DNA of 64,000 nt from Myxococcales bacterium (GCA_016794505.1 JAEUJZ010000074.1:113061-177060); one strand, 5' to 3'. Shown: positions 8,919-17,740, counted from the stretch's first letter. Numbers and translations: made by a program. Notes: generated by a model from the sequence alone, not told the origin.

Positions 8919-10052
8919 ATGTCCACCCTGAAGATCGAAGAAAAGTTCACGGTCGCGGCTCCCGTTGAGCGAGTGTGGCAGTTCCTGCTGAGCCCCGAGC
9001 TTGTGGCGAGCTGCCTGCCCGGCGCGGCGCTGCGCGGGCAGGAGGGCGCGGATACGTACCTCGGCACGATGAAGATCAAGGTCGGGCCGGTGACGTCTGA
9101 GTTCAAAGGCAAGGCGACGATGTCCGACATCGATCCCGACGCGCACCGGCTGAAGTTGAGCGGCACGGGGGACGATGTCAGCGGTGGCGGCTCGGCACGC
9201 ATGACCATGGATCTGGGGGTCCGCGCGACCGCCGAAGGCAGCGAAGTGCAGGTGGTCGCGGACGTCGACATCGCCGGCAAGCTGGTCCGCTTCGGCCGCG
9301 GCATGATCGAAGGGGTTTCAAAGCAGCTCTTCAAGCAGTTCGTCGAGCGAGCGCGCGACCGCATCGCCCAGATCAGCCCCAGCGACGACAAGCCCGCCGA
9401 GGAGCCAGGGGCCGAGACGGCTGCGGCGCAGGCGACCGGGCAGAAGTCCCAGGACGTGACTGCGGCGGCGGCCGACTCGCCGGCTTCAGTCGATGCGGGT
9501 CCGAAAAAAACAGATATAACTACGGACCAAGACGAAAATAGGAACGGATCTTCTGCGGTGCCCAGCGCTGCCGCCGCTGCAGAGAACGCGAACCCGACGC
9601 AGGCAAGCGCCGACGCTGCGAAGCCTGACGACGCGAAGCCTGATGCTGCGAAGCCTGATGCTGCGAAGCCTGATGCTGCGAAGCCTGGCGACGCAAAGCC
9701 TGATGCTGCGAAGCCTGGCGACGCAAAGCCTGATGCTGCGAAACCTAACGACGCAAAGCCTGATGCTGCCAACGTGGATGCGGCAGAGGCGCAGACCCGC
9801 GACAGCGAAAAGACCGCTGGTACGGCGGTCGCGGGATCGGCTGGCGGACCAAGCCCAGGGCGGGGACCGGCTCCAGCCCCCGAGGCGTCGGATATCACGA
9901 CGGGCGTGCTGCCACGACCCAAGCCGCGCCCGCTCGCGATTGCCATCCCCAAGCAAGAGCCCGAGGCGCTGGACGCTGGCTCGCTGGTCTTTCGCGCGCT
10001 GTGGGAATGGCTGAAGTCGCTGTTCCGCCGCTTGCTGGGCCGCGGGACCTAG
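8919..10052 (+). CDS. coxG: CoxG-like SRPBCC protein with long repeat linker and C-terminal amphipathic helix
   Basis: Residues 1-150 match the CO-dehydrogenase subunit G family (SRPBCC fold): IEEKFTVAAPVERVWQFL, then CLPGA, MKIKVGPV and GKATMSDID. CoxG is associated with maturation or membrane anchoring of Mo-hydroxylases. Residues 150-330 are disordered and Ala/Asp/Lys/Pro-rich, including ten or more five-residue repeats of DAAKP type. The C-terminus (LVFRALWEWLKSLFRRLLG) is a strong amphipathic helix that could bind membrane. The ATG at 8919 is preceded by CGAGGAGTGCG; a GTG at 8898 is the less likely alternative. At 377 residues it is about twice the usual CoxG length because of the tail. 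It follows the molybdopterin transferase and fits the same cassette. Confidence 0.88.
   Translation: MSTLKIEEKFTVAAPVERVWQFLLSPELVASCLPGAALRGQEGADTYLGTMKIKVGPVTSEFKGKATMSDIDPDAHRLKLSGTGDDVSGGGSARMTMDLGVRATAEGSEVQVVADVDIAGKLVRFGRGMIEGVSKQLFKQFVERARDRIAQISPSDDKPAEEPGAETAAAQATGQKSQDVTAAAADSPASVDAGPKKTDITTDQDENRNGSSAVPSAAAAAENANPTQASADAAKPDDAKPDAAKPDAAKPDAAKPGDAKPDAAKPGDAKPDAAKPNDAKPDAANVDAAEAQTRDSEKTAGTAVAGSAGGPSPGRGPAPAPEASDITTGVLPRPKPRPLAIAIPKQEPEALDAGSLVFRALWEWLKSLFRRLLGRGT
9612..9761 (+). repeat. 15-bp tandem repeat encoding (D/G/N)(A/D)AKP in coxG linker
   Basis: About ten imperfect copies of a 15-base unit close to GATGCTGCGAAGCCT run in frame. Variants alternate between GATGCTGCGAAGCCT and GGCGACGCAAAGCCT, which suggests expansion of a two-unit block. 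It encodes an unstructured linker of DAAKP/GDAKP type, and copy number is likely to vary between strains. Confidence 0.9.
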
Positions 10053-10070
10053 GAACGATCAGGCGCTTCG

Positions 10071-10577
10071 ATGGCTGGCCCGCCGCGTCGCGATGAGAGC
10101 CTAACGGCCGAAGTGCTGTCGCTGCGGCGCCGCGACGAATCCGAGGCCCTGGCCGCGCTGCAAGCCGCGCAGGCGGCGCTTTCCCTGGCCATCGAGCACG
10201 CAGAAGCGGCACGCGCCGTGGCGGTACGCGATCAGGATCGAATGCAGCACGAAGAGCGCGCCTTTGCCCTGCTGTCTGGGAGCCTATCGGCGGCGAGCCT
10301 GCAGGCCCAAGCCGAGCGCCTGCGCCAGGCACAAATCGCCGCAGCGCGCAGCGAGCGAGCCCGCGCGCATGCCGAGCAGGCCGTGACGCAGTGCCGTGAC
10401 GAGCTAGAGGCCCGACGCAGCGCGTTCCTGCTACGCCGCGGCCAGCGCGAGGCTGCCGAGCTTTTTGCCGAGCAGCAGCGCGCCAGTCTGCGCCGGGCTC
10501 GCGCGACGCGGCTGCGCGTTCTCGAAGAAGAAGCGCGCGAGCGCTTTGCCAGCGGCAAGCGAAAAAGGGACTCCTAG
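10071..10577 (+). CDS. Coiled-coil protein of unknown function (FliJ/YscO-like in form)
   Basis: The 168-residue protein is nearly all helix, rich in Arg, Ala, Glu and Gln, with heptad-like spacing from about residue 15 to 160 and no membrane segment or signal. Its size and charge pattern resemble FliJ or YscO stalk proteins of flagellar and type III systems, but no other such genes are nearby, so the resemblance may only be structural. It begins 19 bases after coxG and probably shares its transcript. No catalytic motif is visible. The reading frame is credible from codon use and tight packing. The function is unknown. Confidence 0.65.
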   Translation: MAGPPRRDESLTAEVLSLRRRDESEALAALQAAQAALSLAIEHAEAARAVAVRDQDRMQHEERAFALLSGSLSAASLQAQAERLRQAQIAAARSERARAHAEQAVTQCRDELEARRSAFLLRRGQREAAELFAEQQRASLRRARATRLRVLEEEARERFASGKRKRDS

Positions 10578-10634
10578 GCCCCGGTCTCGGCGTTGCCTTT
10601 TGCCGACCCCTGTGCGAATCATCGCGGCGCTCCC

Positions 10635-11954
10635 ATGTCGCCCTCGTCGCATACTCCCGGATCGGATGGTTCCGAGGGAAGTTCCGCCCAGGTAATCTGG
10701 GCTTCGAATGGCGAGCCCAAGGGCGCGATGAACCTCGCGATCCATGCTGCAACAGAGCCGCCGTGTGGCTCGGTGGCGGAGGTCGCGCGCTTCTTCGCCT
10801 GGTTAAGCCTCGTCGGCTTTGGCGGACCCGCCGCACACCTCGCCATCATGCGGCGTGAGCTTGTCGAGCGCCGCGGCTGGCTGACGTCGCAAGAATTCCT
10901 CGATCTTTTGGGCGCAACTCAGCTCATTCCCGGCCCGAACTCCACCGAGATGGCGATCCACGTGGGCTATCGCCGCGCGGGTCTGCGTGGACTTCTGGCG
11001 GGCGGTCTCTGCTTCATCGTGCCGGCGTCGCTGATCACGCTGCTTCTGTCGTGGCTGTATGTGCGGTATGGTCGTATGCCCAAGGCCCAGCCGATGCTGC
11101 TCGGCATACAGGCCAGCGTGGTGGCGGTGGTGGCTCTAGCGGCGTGGTCGCTGGGGCGGACCGCGCTGCGCAGTCGCGGGCTGTGGCTCTTGGGCGCGGT
11201 GGCCTTCGTGGCATCCCTTTGCGGCGTGCCAGAGCTTGTGATCTTTTTCGGCGGCGGCCTGCTTTATCTTTTGTGCGCAAGCTGGCTGGAACCCGCCATG
11301 CGCCGTCGACTGGCTGCGCCATCGCAGGCCCCAAGCTTCTTTTTTTCGCTGGGCGGACTCGGTCTTTTCGACGCGCTGCCTGCTGCGCTGCCTGCCGCGC
11401 CACCTTCTGCCCTGCCTTCTGCAGCAGCGCTTGTCTCGCTGTCGTCGCTGGCGTGGTTCTTTCTAAAAGTCGGCAGCGTGATCTATGGCAGCGGCTATGT
11501 GCTGGTGGCCTTGCTCTTGCGCGGGCTGGTCGAGGAACGCGGCTGGCTTCCGCGCGCCATGCTGCTCGACGCGGTGGCGATTGGGCAAGTGACGCCGGGA
11601 CCGGTCTTTACGACGGCCACTTGCGTGGGCTATCTGCTGCGCGGCAGCCTGGGAGCCCTCATCGCGACGGCCGCGATCTTCGCCCCCTCGTTTGCGCTCG
11701 TGTGGGGACTCGACAAGCTGCTCGTTCGCTTGCGTCACTCCACCCGGCTGCGCGTATTTCTCGACGGAGTGAACGCCTGCTCGCTGGCACTTTTGGCGGC
11801 TACGGCCCTTGGGCTGCTCGCATCCTTGGCGCAGCGCGGTGCCTATCTTTGGCTGGGCTTTGGCCTCGCTGCGCTTGTGCTGGGCATCGTGGCGCAGGTC
11901 AACCCAAGCTGGCTGATCGTCGCCGGAGCGCTCGCCGGGCTGCTGCTGGGCTGA
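10635..11954 (+). CDS. chrA: Chromate transporter, ChrA (CHR) family, two-domain
   Basis: Two homologous CHR domains are present. The first begins near residue 55 with FFAWLSLVGFGGPAAHLAIM and has QLIPGPNSTEMAIHVGY. The second, near residue 275, has FFLKVGSVIYGSGYVLVALL and QVTPGPVFTTATCVGYLL. About 10-12 membrane segments are predicted by eye. Family members extrude chromate or related oxyanions. The start is uncertain: ATG 10635 gives a long polar leader, while ATG 10728 (MNLAIHAATE), preceded by AAGGGCG, lies close to the first conserved helix. The linker between halves is Ala/Pro-rich. A role in sulfate or molybdate homeostasis beside the Mo-cofactor genes is only a guess. Confidence 0.9.
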   Translation: MSPSSHTPGSDGSEGSSAQVIWASNGEPKGAMNLAIHAATEPPCGSVAEVARFFAWLSLVGFGGPAAHLAIMRRELVERRGWLTSQEFLDLLGATQLIPGPNSTEMAIHVGYRRAGLRGLLAGGLCFIVPASLITLLLSWLYVRYGRMPKAQPMLLGIQASVVAVVALAAWSLGRTALRSRGLWLLGAVAFVASLCGVPELVIFFGGGLLYLLCASWLEPAMRRRLAAPSQAPSFFFSLGGLGLFDALPAALPAAPPSALPSAAALVSLSSLAWFFLKVGSVIYGSGYVLVALLLRGLVEERGWLPRAMLLDAVAIGQVTPGPVFTTATCVGYLLRGSLGALIATAAIFAPSFALVWGLDKLLVRLRHSTRLRVFLDGVNACSLALLAATALGLLASLAQRGAYLWLGFGLAALVLGIVAQVNPSWLIVAGALAGLLLG

Positions 11955-12041
11955 AGCAGCCTGTCCGCCTTGTCGGGGAGCGCATCGTGAAGCGTGTCAT
12001 GGGGCTTGCTATGCGACGCACTCTGCGATACCGAATGAACC

Positions 12042-12380
12042 ATGACGAAGCCTCCTAGTAAGTGGTCCTTTCCGCGCCGGTCTACCTATGGCGTGCTAGA
12101 GCGCTTCATCGGCCAAGAGGTCAACGTCTTCGGCCCGCGCTCGTGCGAGGAACACGACAACTGTCTCGGCGGCGGCTTCCTGATCAGCATCGAAGACGGC
12201 TTTTTGCTTCTGGCTGAGCGCCCCGAAGATCCGCCGGATCTGGCCGTGTCCTTGGGTGAGGTGGTCGTCATCGCCGTGGTCAAAGATCGCCCTGAGCTGA
12301 CCGCCGTCGACGGCGGCAAGGTGCATCGCTTCCGACGCCCCGAGGTCTCGCCCAGCGACAACGACGACCTGGAAAACTGA
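12042..12380 (+). CDS. Small conserved-looking cytoplasmic protein of unknown function
   Basis: The 112-residue protein has no signal peptide or membrane segment. A strand-rich core (VLERFIGQEVNVFG, then GGGFLISIEDGFLLLAE and GEVVVIAVVKDRPEL) suggests a small beta-barrel such as an SH3- or Sm-like fold. Two cysteines flank EEHDN. It lies 87 bases after chrA and 49 bases before the next gene, on the same strand. I do not recognise the family. The ATG at 12042 is the only sensible start, although no strong ribosome binding site is visible. Confidence 0.65.
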   Translation: MTKPPSKWSFPRRSTYGVLERFIGQEVNVFGPRSCEEHDNCLGGGFLISIEDGFLLLAERPEDPPDLAVSLGEVVVIAVVKDRPELTAVDGGKVHRFRRPEVSPSDNDDLEN

Positions 12381-12429
12381 TCGACCCGCGGGGACGCTTC
12401 GTCGGGTGGCGCGGCGAAGAAAGGAAGCC

Positions 12430-13419
12430 ATGGAAGCGCTCTGCACGTTCTTGCTGCACTCGCCGACCGAGGCCATCCGTCCGCTGTCGAGCGCCCAGGA
12501 GTGGCTGCTGGCGCGCGAAGCGTTGCCCTTTTCAACGTCCATCGAGCGGGCGGCGGCCGCTGGTTTTCTCGCCGATCGTGTGGGCTATGCCTTCGCGGCG
12601 GGATATCAGGAAGCGCTGGGGCACCTGCTCATGGGGACGCCGCTTGCGTCGCAGTCCATGCCGTCCATGGCCTTGTGTGCGACGGAAGAGGGCGGTGTGC
12701 AGCCGCGGGCCATCCAGACGACGCTGAGCCCACGCGCGGGAGGGGATGCCGGCTCATCGCTTGTGCTAAGCGGTCGCAAGCGCTTTGTCACGCTGGGCGC
12801 GCTGGCCCGCTGGCTTTTGGTGATCGCCCGTCGCGGACTTGACGAGCAGGGTCGCAGTCAGCTTGCGGCGGTGTGCATTCCCAGCGACCGCGCAGGCGTC
12901 ACGTTGCACGAAGCCCCCGCGACCCCGTTTGTCCCCGAGATCCCCCATGCCAGCGTTTCACTTTTCGAGGTCGATGTGGCAGCGGCCGAGGTCCTGCCTG
13001 GCGACGGATACCTGCGCTATCTGAAGCCGTTCCGCACGATTGAAGATCTGCACGTGCATGCGGCCGTCTTGGGTTACTTGATCCAGATCGCGCGCCGCTT
13101 TGCGTGGCCGCGCGAGCACGTGGCAGATGCGCTGTCGATCGTATGTGCGCTGCTGCCACTTGCCGCTGCTCCACCGCTTTCGCCCGTCGTGCATGTGGCG
13201 CTCTCGGGCGCGATCACAGCGACGGCGCGCTTCGTGGAAGACACGGCGCCGCAGTGGGCGCAGGTCGATGCTGCCGTCGCTGCTCGCTTTCAGCGGGATC
13301 AGCGCTTGCTTGCCGTCGCAGGCCAAGCGCGCAGTGCCCGACTGGCGAGCGCGTGGCAGGCGCTGTCCGTTTCCCCGCAGGCGTCCGCAGAATACGACAG
13401 CCAAGCGCGCAAGCCCTAG
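12430..13419 (+). CDS. Acyl-CoA-dehydrogenase-like protein, divergent
   Basis: The 329-residue protein follows the acyl-CoA dehydrogenase layout: a helical N-terminus (residues 1-80), a strand-rich middle (about 85-200) that includes LVLSGRKRFVTLGALARWLLVIAR and a loop like the flavin/substrate region, and a helical C-terminus. It is shorter than typical members (about 380) and I do not see the usual catalytic Glu segment, so the substrate and even activity are unsure. The ATG at 12430 follows AAAGGAAGCC, a good ribosome binding site, and is preferred over the in-frame upstream codon at 12406. It packs closely with the DoxX gene that follows. Confidence 0.7.
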   Translation: MEALCTFLLHSPTEAIRPLSSAQEWLLAREALPFSTSIERAAAAGFLADRVGYAFAAGYQEALGHLLMGTPLASQSMPSMALCATEEGGVQPRAIQTTLSPRAGGDAGSSLVLSGRKRFVTLGALARWLLVIARRGLDEQGRSQLAAVCIPSDRAGVTLHEAPATPFVPEIPHASVSLFEVDVAAAEVLPGDGYLRYLKPFRTIEDLHVHAAVLGYLIQIARRFAWPREHVADALSIVCALLPLAAAPPLSPVVHVALSGAITATARFVEDTAPQWAQVDAAVAARFQRDQRLLAVAGQARSARLASAWQALSVSPQASAEYDSQARKP

Positions 13420-13459
13420 GGACGCGGATCCAGACGCAGCGGATCGGAAAAAGGACACG

Positions 13460-13915
13460 ATGAAGCTCAGCATGTTGGGGCCTTTGGCAGCGCTCGACCG
13501 ACGCAGCGCAGCAAGCTGGCTGTGCCTGCGCGTCCTGCTGTCGGGCTTGATCGCCGCGCACGGCTGGGCGCGCTTTTTCGTGGGCGGCGTCGCTCCGTTC
13601 GGCGAGTGGCTGCGCACACAGGGGATTCCCGGCGGTCTTGCCGTGGCGAGCGCCATTACACTCTGCGAGATCGTGGGAACGCCGCTCTTCTTGCTGGGAC
13701 TCGGCGTGTTTCCGCTATCGCTGCTCTATGCGCTGCTCTACACCGTCGGGCTGGTCCTGGTACACGCGCCGGCTGGCTGGTTTGTCGTCGGTCTGGGTCG
13801 CAACGGCGCAGAGTACAGCGTGCTGCTCATCACCTGCCTGGTCTTGGTCGGCTTGCAGCATCGGACGCGCGATCCGCAGAAGCCTCGCGACGCAGAGACG
13901 ATTCCCAATCGCTGA
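13460..13915 (+). CDS. DoxX family membrane protein
   Basis: The 151-residue protein has four hydrophobic segments (roughly 20-40, 55-80, 85-105 and 115-135). It shows the DoxX-type opening LRVLLSGLIAAHGWARFFVGG, followed by FGEWLRTQGIPGGLAVASAITLCEIVG after cutting between segments. DoxX proteins are small inner-membrane proteins linked to redox or quinone processes and thiol stress, but their exact role is unsettled. The ATG at 13460 has AAAAAGGACACG upstream. It is the last gene of the co-directional run and converges with the repeat protein at 13951. Confidence 0.85.
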   Translation: MKLSMLGPLAALDRRSAASWLCLRVLLSGLIAAHGWARFFVGGVAPFGEWLRTQGIPGGLAVASAITLCEIVGTPLFLLGLGVFPLSLLYALLYTVGLVLVHAPAGWFVVGLGRNGAEYSVLLITCLVLVGLQHRTRDPQKPRDAETIPNR

Positions 13916-13950
13916 TCGACTGCCTGCGCGGCGATGGGCGAGGTGCCGGC

Positions 13951-16536
13951 CTAGGGTCGGCGGCGCAAGATGGTGCCGCCTTGGCCCACCACGTAAACGA
14001 TGCCCGTGCTGTCCGCCCAAACACCCCGCAGAGGCTCCGACGTAACGGCAGCCACAGGGGGACAGGTGCTGGACCCCGCCGAGCAGCGCACCATCGCACC
14101 TTGATCGCCGATGGCAAAGACGTTGGCCGCGTCGCTGCCCCACACCGAGTGAAGGTATTTCGTCGTGCCCGAGTTCAGCGGGACACAGGTCGAGGCCCCG
14201 GCGGCACAGCGCACCACTGCACCATCCCAGCCGACGGCGTAGACGTTGTTTGCGTCGCTGCCCCACACAGCGTTGAGCCCCAGCGTGGTGCCCGTGGGCA
14301 ACACGGTGCAGGTGCTGGACCCGGCAGCGCAGCGCACCACCGCACCGCCCGATCCAATCGCATAGACATTGCCTGCGTCGCTGCCCCACACCGCAGACAG
14401 AGAGGCCGTCGTGCCAGAGGACAGGGGCGTGCAGGTAGTGGAGCCAGCGGCGCAACGCACCACAGTGCCGCCCGTACCGACGGCGTAGACATTGCCTTCG
14501 TCGCTGCCCCAGATCCCTTGCAGCAAGGCCGTCGTGCCGGAATTCAGCGCAAAGCAGAAATCGGACTTCGCGGTGCAGCGCACGATCGTTCCAAGCTCGC
14601 CGACGGCGTAGACATTGTTGTCATCGCTGCCCCACACGGACTTGAGATGCCGCGTCGTGCCCGAAGTTAGGTGCGTGCAGTCGTTCGAGCCGGACGCGCA
14701 ACGAATCACGGTCCCGTAGAAGCCTGCGGCGTAGACGTTGCCCGCTTTGCTCCCCCACGACGAAACGAACAAGCTTGAAATGCCGCTGCTCACCGGGGTG
14801 CAGAGGCTGCTATCCGCGGTGCAGCGCATCCCCTTGCCATGGCTGCCCAGAGCGATGACGCTGCCGGCCTCTGCTCCGGCGATGGTCATGTAGCCGTCCA
14901 AGGCACTGTAGGACAAAGGAGTACACGTGTTGGACTTGGCTGTGCAGCGCACCACCATTCCGTTTTCACCGACGGCATAGACCTGGTCCGCGTCGGCCCC
15001 CCAGACCGAGTAAAGAGACCGCGATGTGCCCGAGTAAAGCGGCGTGCAGATGTTCAACCCAGCCGAGCAGCGCATCGCTGCACCGCCGATGCCCACGGCA
15101 TAGACATGGTCTGCGTCGCTGCCCCAGATAGAAGTGAAGTACATCGGAGCAGAGGTCCACAGCGCGGTACAGGTGCTCGACCCGGCAGAACAGCGCACCA
15201 TCGCATCGCTATCACCGACGGCATAGACCTGGTGTGCATCGACTCCCCAGACGGCGTTGAACGACCCCAGGGTTTCCGTAGACAGCGCACTGCAGGTGCC
15301 AAGCCCGGCCGCGCAGCGCACCACCGCACCGCGCGTGCCCACGACATAGACATTGGCCGCGTCGCTGCCCCAGACGGCATGGAACGACTGTGGGAACGGG
15401 ATATCCGTGCTCAAAGGAGTACAGGTGGTGGATCCGGCGGAGCAGCGCACCAGGGCGCCATTTCCACCGACGGCATAGACGTTGGCCGCGTCGCTCCCCC
15501 ACACCGAGTTGAGAGTCTCTGTCGTGCCGGACGAGAGCAGCGTGCAGACGGTGGATGCGGCCTCGCAGCGGATGATGGTTCCCTCTGCGCCGACGGCATA
15601 GACGTTGGCCGCGTCGCTTCCCCAGACGGAAAGGAGCGGCTGCAAGGTACTGGTGCTCAGGCGCGTGCAGGGGCTAGAGCCATCGCCGCAGCGCATCACG
15701 GTACCGGCACTGCCCACCGCATAGAACTCGTCGGTACCGCTGCCCCAGACGGCTCGAAGAGCCTGTGACGTGCCTGCGTTTTGTCGAGTACAGGAAGACC
15801 CGATGCAACGCAGCAGCTGTCCGGCTCCGCCCGCGGCGACGACGACGCCATTCTGTATACGTCGCGCAGCCGAAAGCAGGTTGCCCAGGGGCAGAGGATT
15901 CAGCCAGCACCACTTGTCTTGGCTGCAGACCGAAGGAGAGAACGTCGTCTGCACCTGCTGTGCCCGCCCCATCGCCAGCAGGCACGTCGCGGATGGACCT
16001 TCACAGGCTCCCTCAAAGATGGGATAGGCCGTCGGCGACGTCGCGGTCAAGGTCACCAGGGCGCCTTTGGGGAAGTCCGCGCTGCACGTCGCATCGCTGC
16101 CTGTGCATTGGATACGAGGCGGGTCTGAGCGAACCTGCACCGACGTGCCCTGCGACGCAGACACGCCCACGGTAAGCGGGCATAGCGTCTCGGACAGCTT
16201 TACGAACTCGACGGTGTGCTCGCTGGTTCGGTTCAAGCCGTCCGGTACGGGCACGCGCAGGAAGGCCAGCGCCACTTTGCATTGTTCTGCATCCAGCCCC
16301 TGCAGCTCGATCTTGACCGTGCCACTGACTCCGTCAGGCACGTGGATTTCGATGCGCCGCGTAAAGGGTCCATAGCTTGCGTCCTTTTCCGGTTGGCCCT
16401 CAAGCGTCGTGCGCAAGCGAAGCGAGGCCGCTCCGTCGGGACGGCGCGCAATATGGAGCACAAGGACAGACTGCGAAGAACAAGTCGATGCCAGCACAGC
16501 AAGCAACGAGACCACGAGCCAGCGAGACAATCCCAT
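13951..16536 (-). CDS. Secreted protein with about 16 propeller-like VWGSDAANVYAVG repeats
   Basis: The N-terminal hydrophobic stretch (LSRWLVVSLLAVLAS) followed by TCSS suggests export, possibly as a lipoprotein, although the lipobox is imperfect. Residues 25-220 contain Ig-like or B-repeat-like beta sequence. From about residue 240 to the end there are some 16 repeats of about 41 residues. The consensus is VWGSDAANVYAVG, then VVRCAAGSSTCTPLSSGTT. Each complete repeat has a cysteine pair seven residues apart (RC..C), as if each blade carries its own disulfide. Proteins with VWG...VWAVG repeats are common in myxobacteria and are thought to form beta-propellers on the cell surface. The start is ATG 16536, with TTG 16542 as an alternative. 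It is convergent with doxX. The ligand is unknown. Confidence 0.88.
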   Translation of the reverse strand: MGLSRWLVVSLLAVLASTCSSQSVLVLHIARRPDGAASLRLRTTLEGQPEKDASYGPFTRRIEIHVPDGVSGTVKIELQGLDAEQCKVALAFLRVPVPDGLNRTSEHTVEFVKLSETLCPLTVGVSASQGTSVQVRSDPPRIQCTGSDATCSADFPKGALVTLTATSPTAYPIFEGACEGPSATCLLAMGRAQQVQTTFSPSVCSQDKWCWLNPLPLGNLLSAARRIQNGVVVAAGGAGQLLRCIGSSCTRQNAGTSQALRAVWGSGTDEFYAVGSAGTVMRCGDGSSPCTRLSTSTLQPLLSVWGSDAANVYAVGAEGTIIRCEAASTVCTLLSSGTTETLNSVWGSDAANVYAVGGNGALVRCSAGSTTCTPLSTDIPFPQSFHAVWGSDAANVYVVGTRGAVVRCAAGLGTCSALSTETLGSFNAVWGVDAHQVYAVGDSDAMVRCSAGSSTCTALWTSAPMYFTSIWGSDADHVYAVGIGGAAMRCSAGLNICTPLYSGTSRSLYSVWGADADQVYAVGENGMVVRCTAKSNTCTPLSYSALDGYMTIAGAEAGSVIALGSHGKGMRCTADSSLCTPVSSGISSLFVSSWGSKAGNVYAAGFYGTVIRCASGSNDCTHLTSGTTRHLKSVWGSDDNNVYAVGELGTIVRCTAKSDFCFALNSGTTALLQGIWGSDEGNVYAVGTGGTVVRCAAGSTTCTPLSSGTTASLSAVWGSDAGNVYAIGSGGAVVRCAAGSSTCTVLPTGTTLGLNAVWGSDANNVYAVGWDGAVVRCAAGASTCVPLNSGTTKYLHSVWGSDAANVFAIGDQGAMVRCSAGSSTCPPVAAVTSEPLRGVWADSTGIVYVVGQGGTILRRRP
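13954..15790 (-). repeat. In-frame tandem repeats (about 120-126 bp) of the propeller-like protein
   Basis: The DNA shows a recurring block of 120-126 bases whose plus-strand reading includes gacggcgtagacattg and gtcgctgccccacac at regular spacing. Repeats towards the C-terminus of the protein (low coordinates, about 14100-14520) are the most alike, which suggests recent duplication there. Repeats at the other end are more diverged. Confidence 0.85.
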
Positions 16537-16690
16537 CAACAACCCCCCGGTGGATGGTGCGCAGAGGCATCAGGTCCGCGATAGGCCCTCGCCTCACACA
16601 GCGCGCAGGGAAAGACCCGCACGATCGTATCACGAGCCCTCTAGCCGTCGCTCTACCTGTGAATCGTGTGGATAGACGGCAGAGCCGCTG

Positions 16691-17686
16691 CTAGCGCAGC
16701 GTGCGGAAGCGGTCGGTTGCGCTGACGAGCTCGTGCAGGATGCCAGGCTCGCTGGCGGCGTGTCCAGCGTCGGGGACAACGCGCAGATCCGCCTCTGGCC
16801 AGACGCGATGCAGCTTCCAGGCGGCCTCCATTGGGCAGACCACGTCATAGCGCCCTTGCACGATCACCGCGGGGATGTGGCGAATACGCGTCACGTCTTC
16901 GAGCAGCTGATCCGGCGTGCGCAGAAAGCCGTCATTCATGAAGTAATGCGCTTCGATCCGCGCGATCGACAGGGCGAAATGATCCGCGGTGAAGCGAGCA
17001 ATCACCGCCGGATCCTCAAACAGCTTGCTGGTGCGCGCTTCCCAAAGGCTCCAGGCATGCGCCGCTTTCTGTTCGATCTGCGGATCGCCGCAGGTCAAGC
17101 GACGGTGATAGGCAGCAACCAGATCGCCGTGCTCCTCGGGGGGAATGGGGGCCACAAACTCCTCCCAGCCCTCGGGGAAAAGCTGGCAGGCGCCGTCTTG
17201 ATAGAACCACTGCGTCTCGCGCCGTGACAGCAGGAAGATGCCGCGCAGGATCAGACCAGCGACGTTTTCGGGATGGCTCTGCGCATAGGCCAAGCTGAGC
17301 GTGCTTCCCCACGAGCCACCGAAGACCACCCAGCGCTGGATGCCCAGGTGCATGCGAAGCTGTTCCATGTCCGCGACGAGATGCCAGGTGGTGTTATCGA
17401 CCAGCGACGCATGCGGTCGGCTGCGACCAGCGCCCCGCTGATCGAACAACACGATGCGATAGGCCGAAGGATCAAAGAAGCGACGCTGATTCGGCTCGGT
17501 GCCGCTACCCGGCCCGCCATGAACAAAGACCACCGGCAGCCCCTGTGGATTGCCCGAGACTTCGTAATAGATCTCGTGGACTGGCGAGACGCGCAGGTGA
17601 CCGCTGGTATAGGGCTCACACGGGGGATACAGGGGACGGCGGGCGATGGGGGCAGCGTCGCGGGATGGCAGGATCGGCTGGTTCAT
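16691..17686 (-). CDS. pip: Proline iminopeptidase (prolyl aminopeptidase)
   Basis: This alpha/beta-hydrolase removes N-terminal proline from peptides. Conserved features are VFVHGGPGSGT (oxyanion region), FDQRGAGRSRPH, the nucleophile elbow GGSWGSTLSLAYAQ, and near the C-terminus GRYDVVCPMEAAWKLH with the acid Asp and DAGHAASEPG with the catalytic His. The length of 331 residues is slightly above the usual 310-320 because of a short N-terminal extension that includes PLYPPCEPYTSGHL, itself typical of the family. It is cytoplasmic, with no signal. The ATG at 17686 lies 54 bases from the divergent macrodomain gene, so the two share a short promoter region. Confidence 0.95.
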   Translation of the reverse strand: MNQPILPSRDAAPIARRPLYPPCEPYTSGHLRVSPVHEIYYEVSGNPQGLPVVFVHGGPGSGTEPNQRRFFDPSAYRIVLFDQRGAGRSRPHASLVDNTTWHLVADMEQLRMHLGIQRWVVFGGSWGSTLSLAYAQSHPENVAGLILRGIFLLSRRETQWFYQDGACQLFPEGWEEFVAPIPPEEHGDLVAAYHRRLTCGDPQIEQKAAHAWSLWEARTSKLFEDPAVIARFTADHFALSIARIEAHYFMNDGFLRTPDQLLEDVTRIRHIPAVIVQGRYDVVCPMEAAWKLHRVWPEADLRVVPDAGHAASEPGILHELVSATDRFRTLR

Positions 17687-17740
17687 GGCGCGGCATCATC
17701 ACGGCGCTTGGGCCTGGGAGCAAGATGATAGAATGCGTCC

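Noticed and set aside
11051..12058. 335-codon forward frame overlapping chrA
   Set aside because: Arg/Ala/Gly-rich shadow in another frame; chrA motifs occupy the same DNA.
13522..15768. Long forward frames opposite the repeat protein
   Set aside because: They repeat only because the minus-strand gene repeats, and are poor in hydrophobic core residues.
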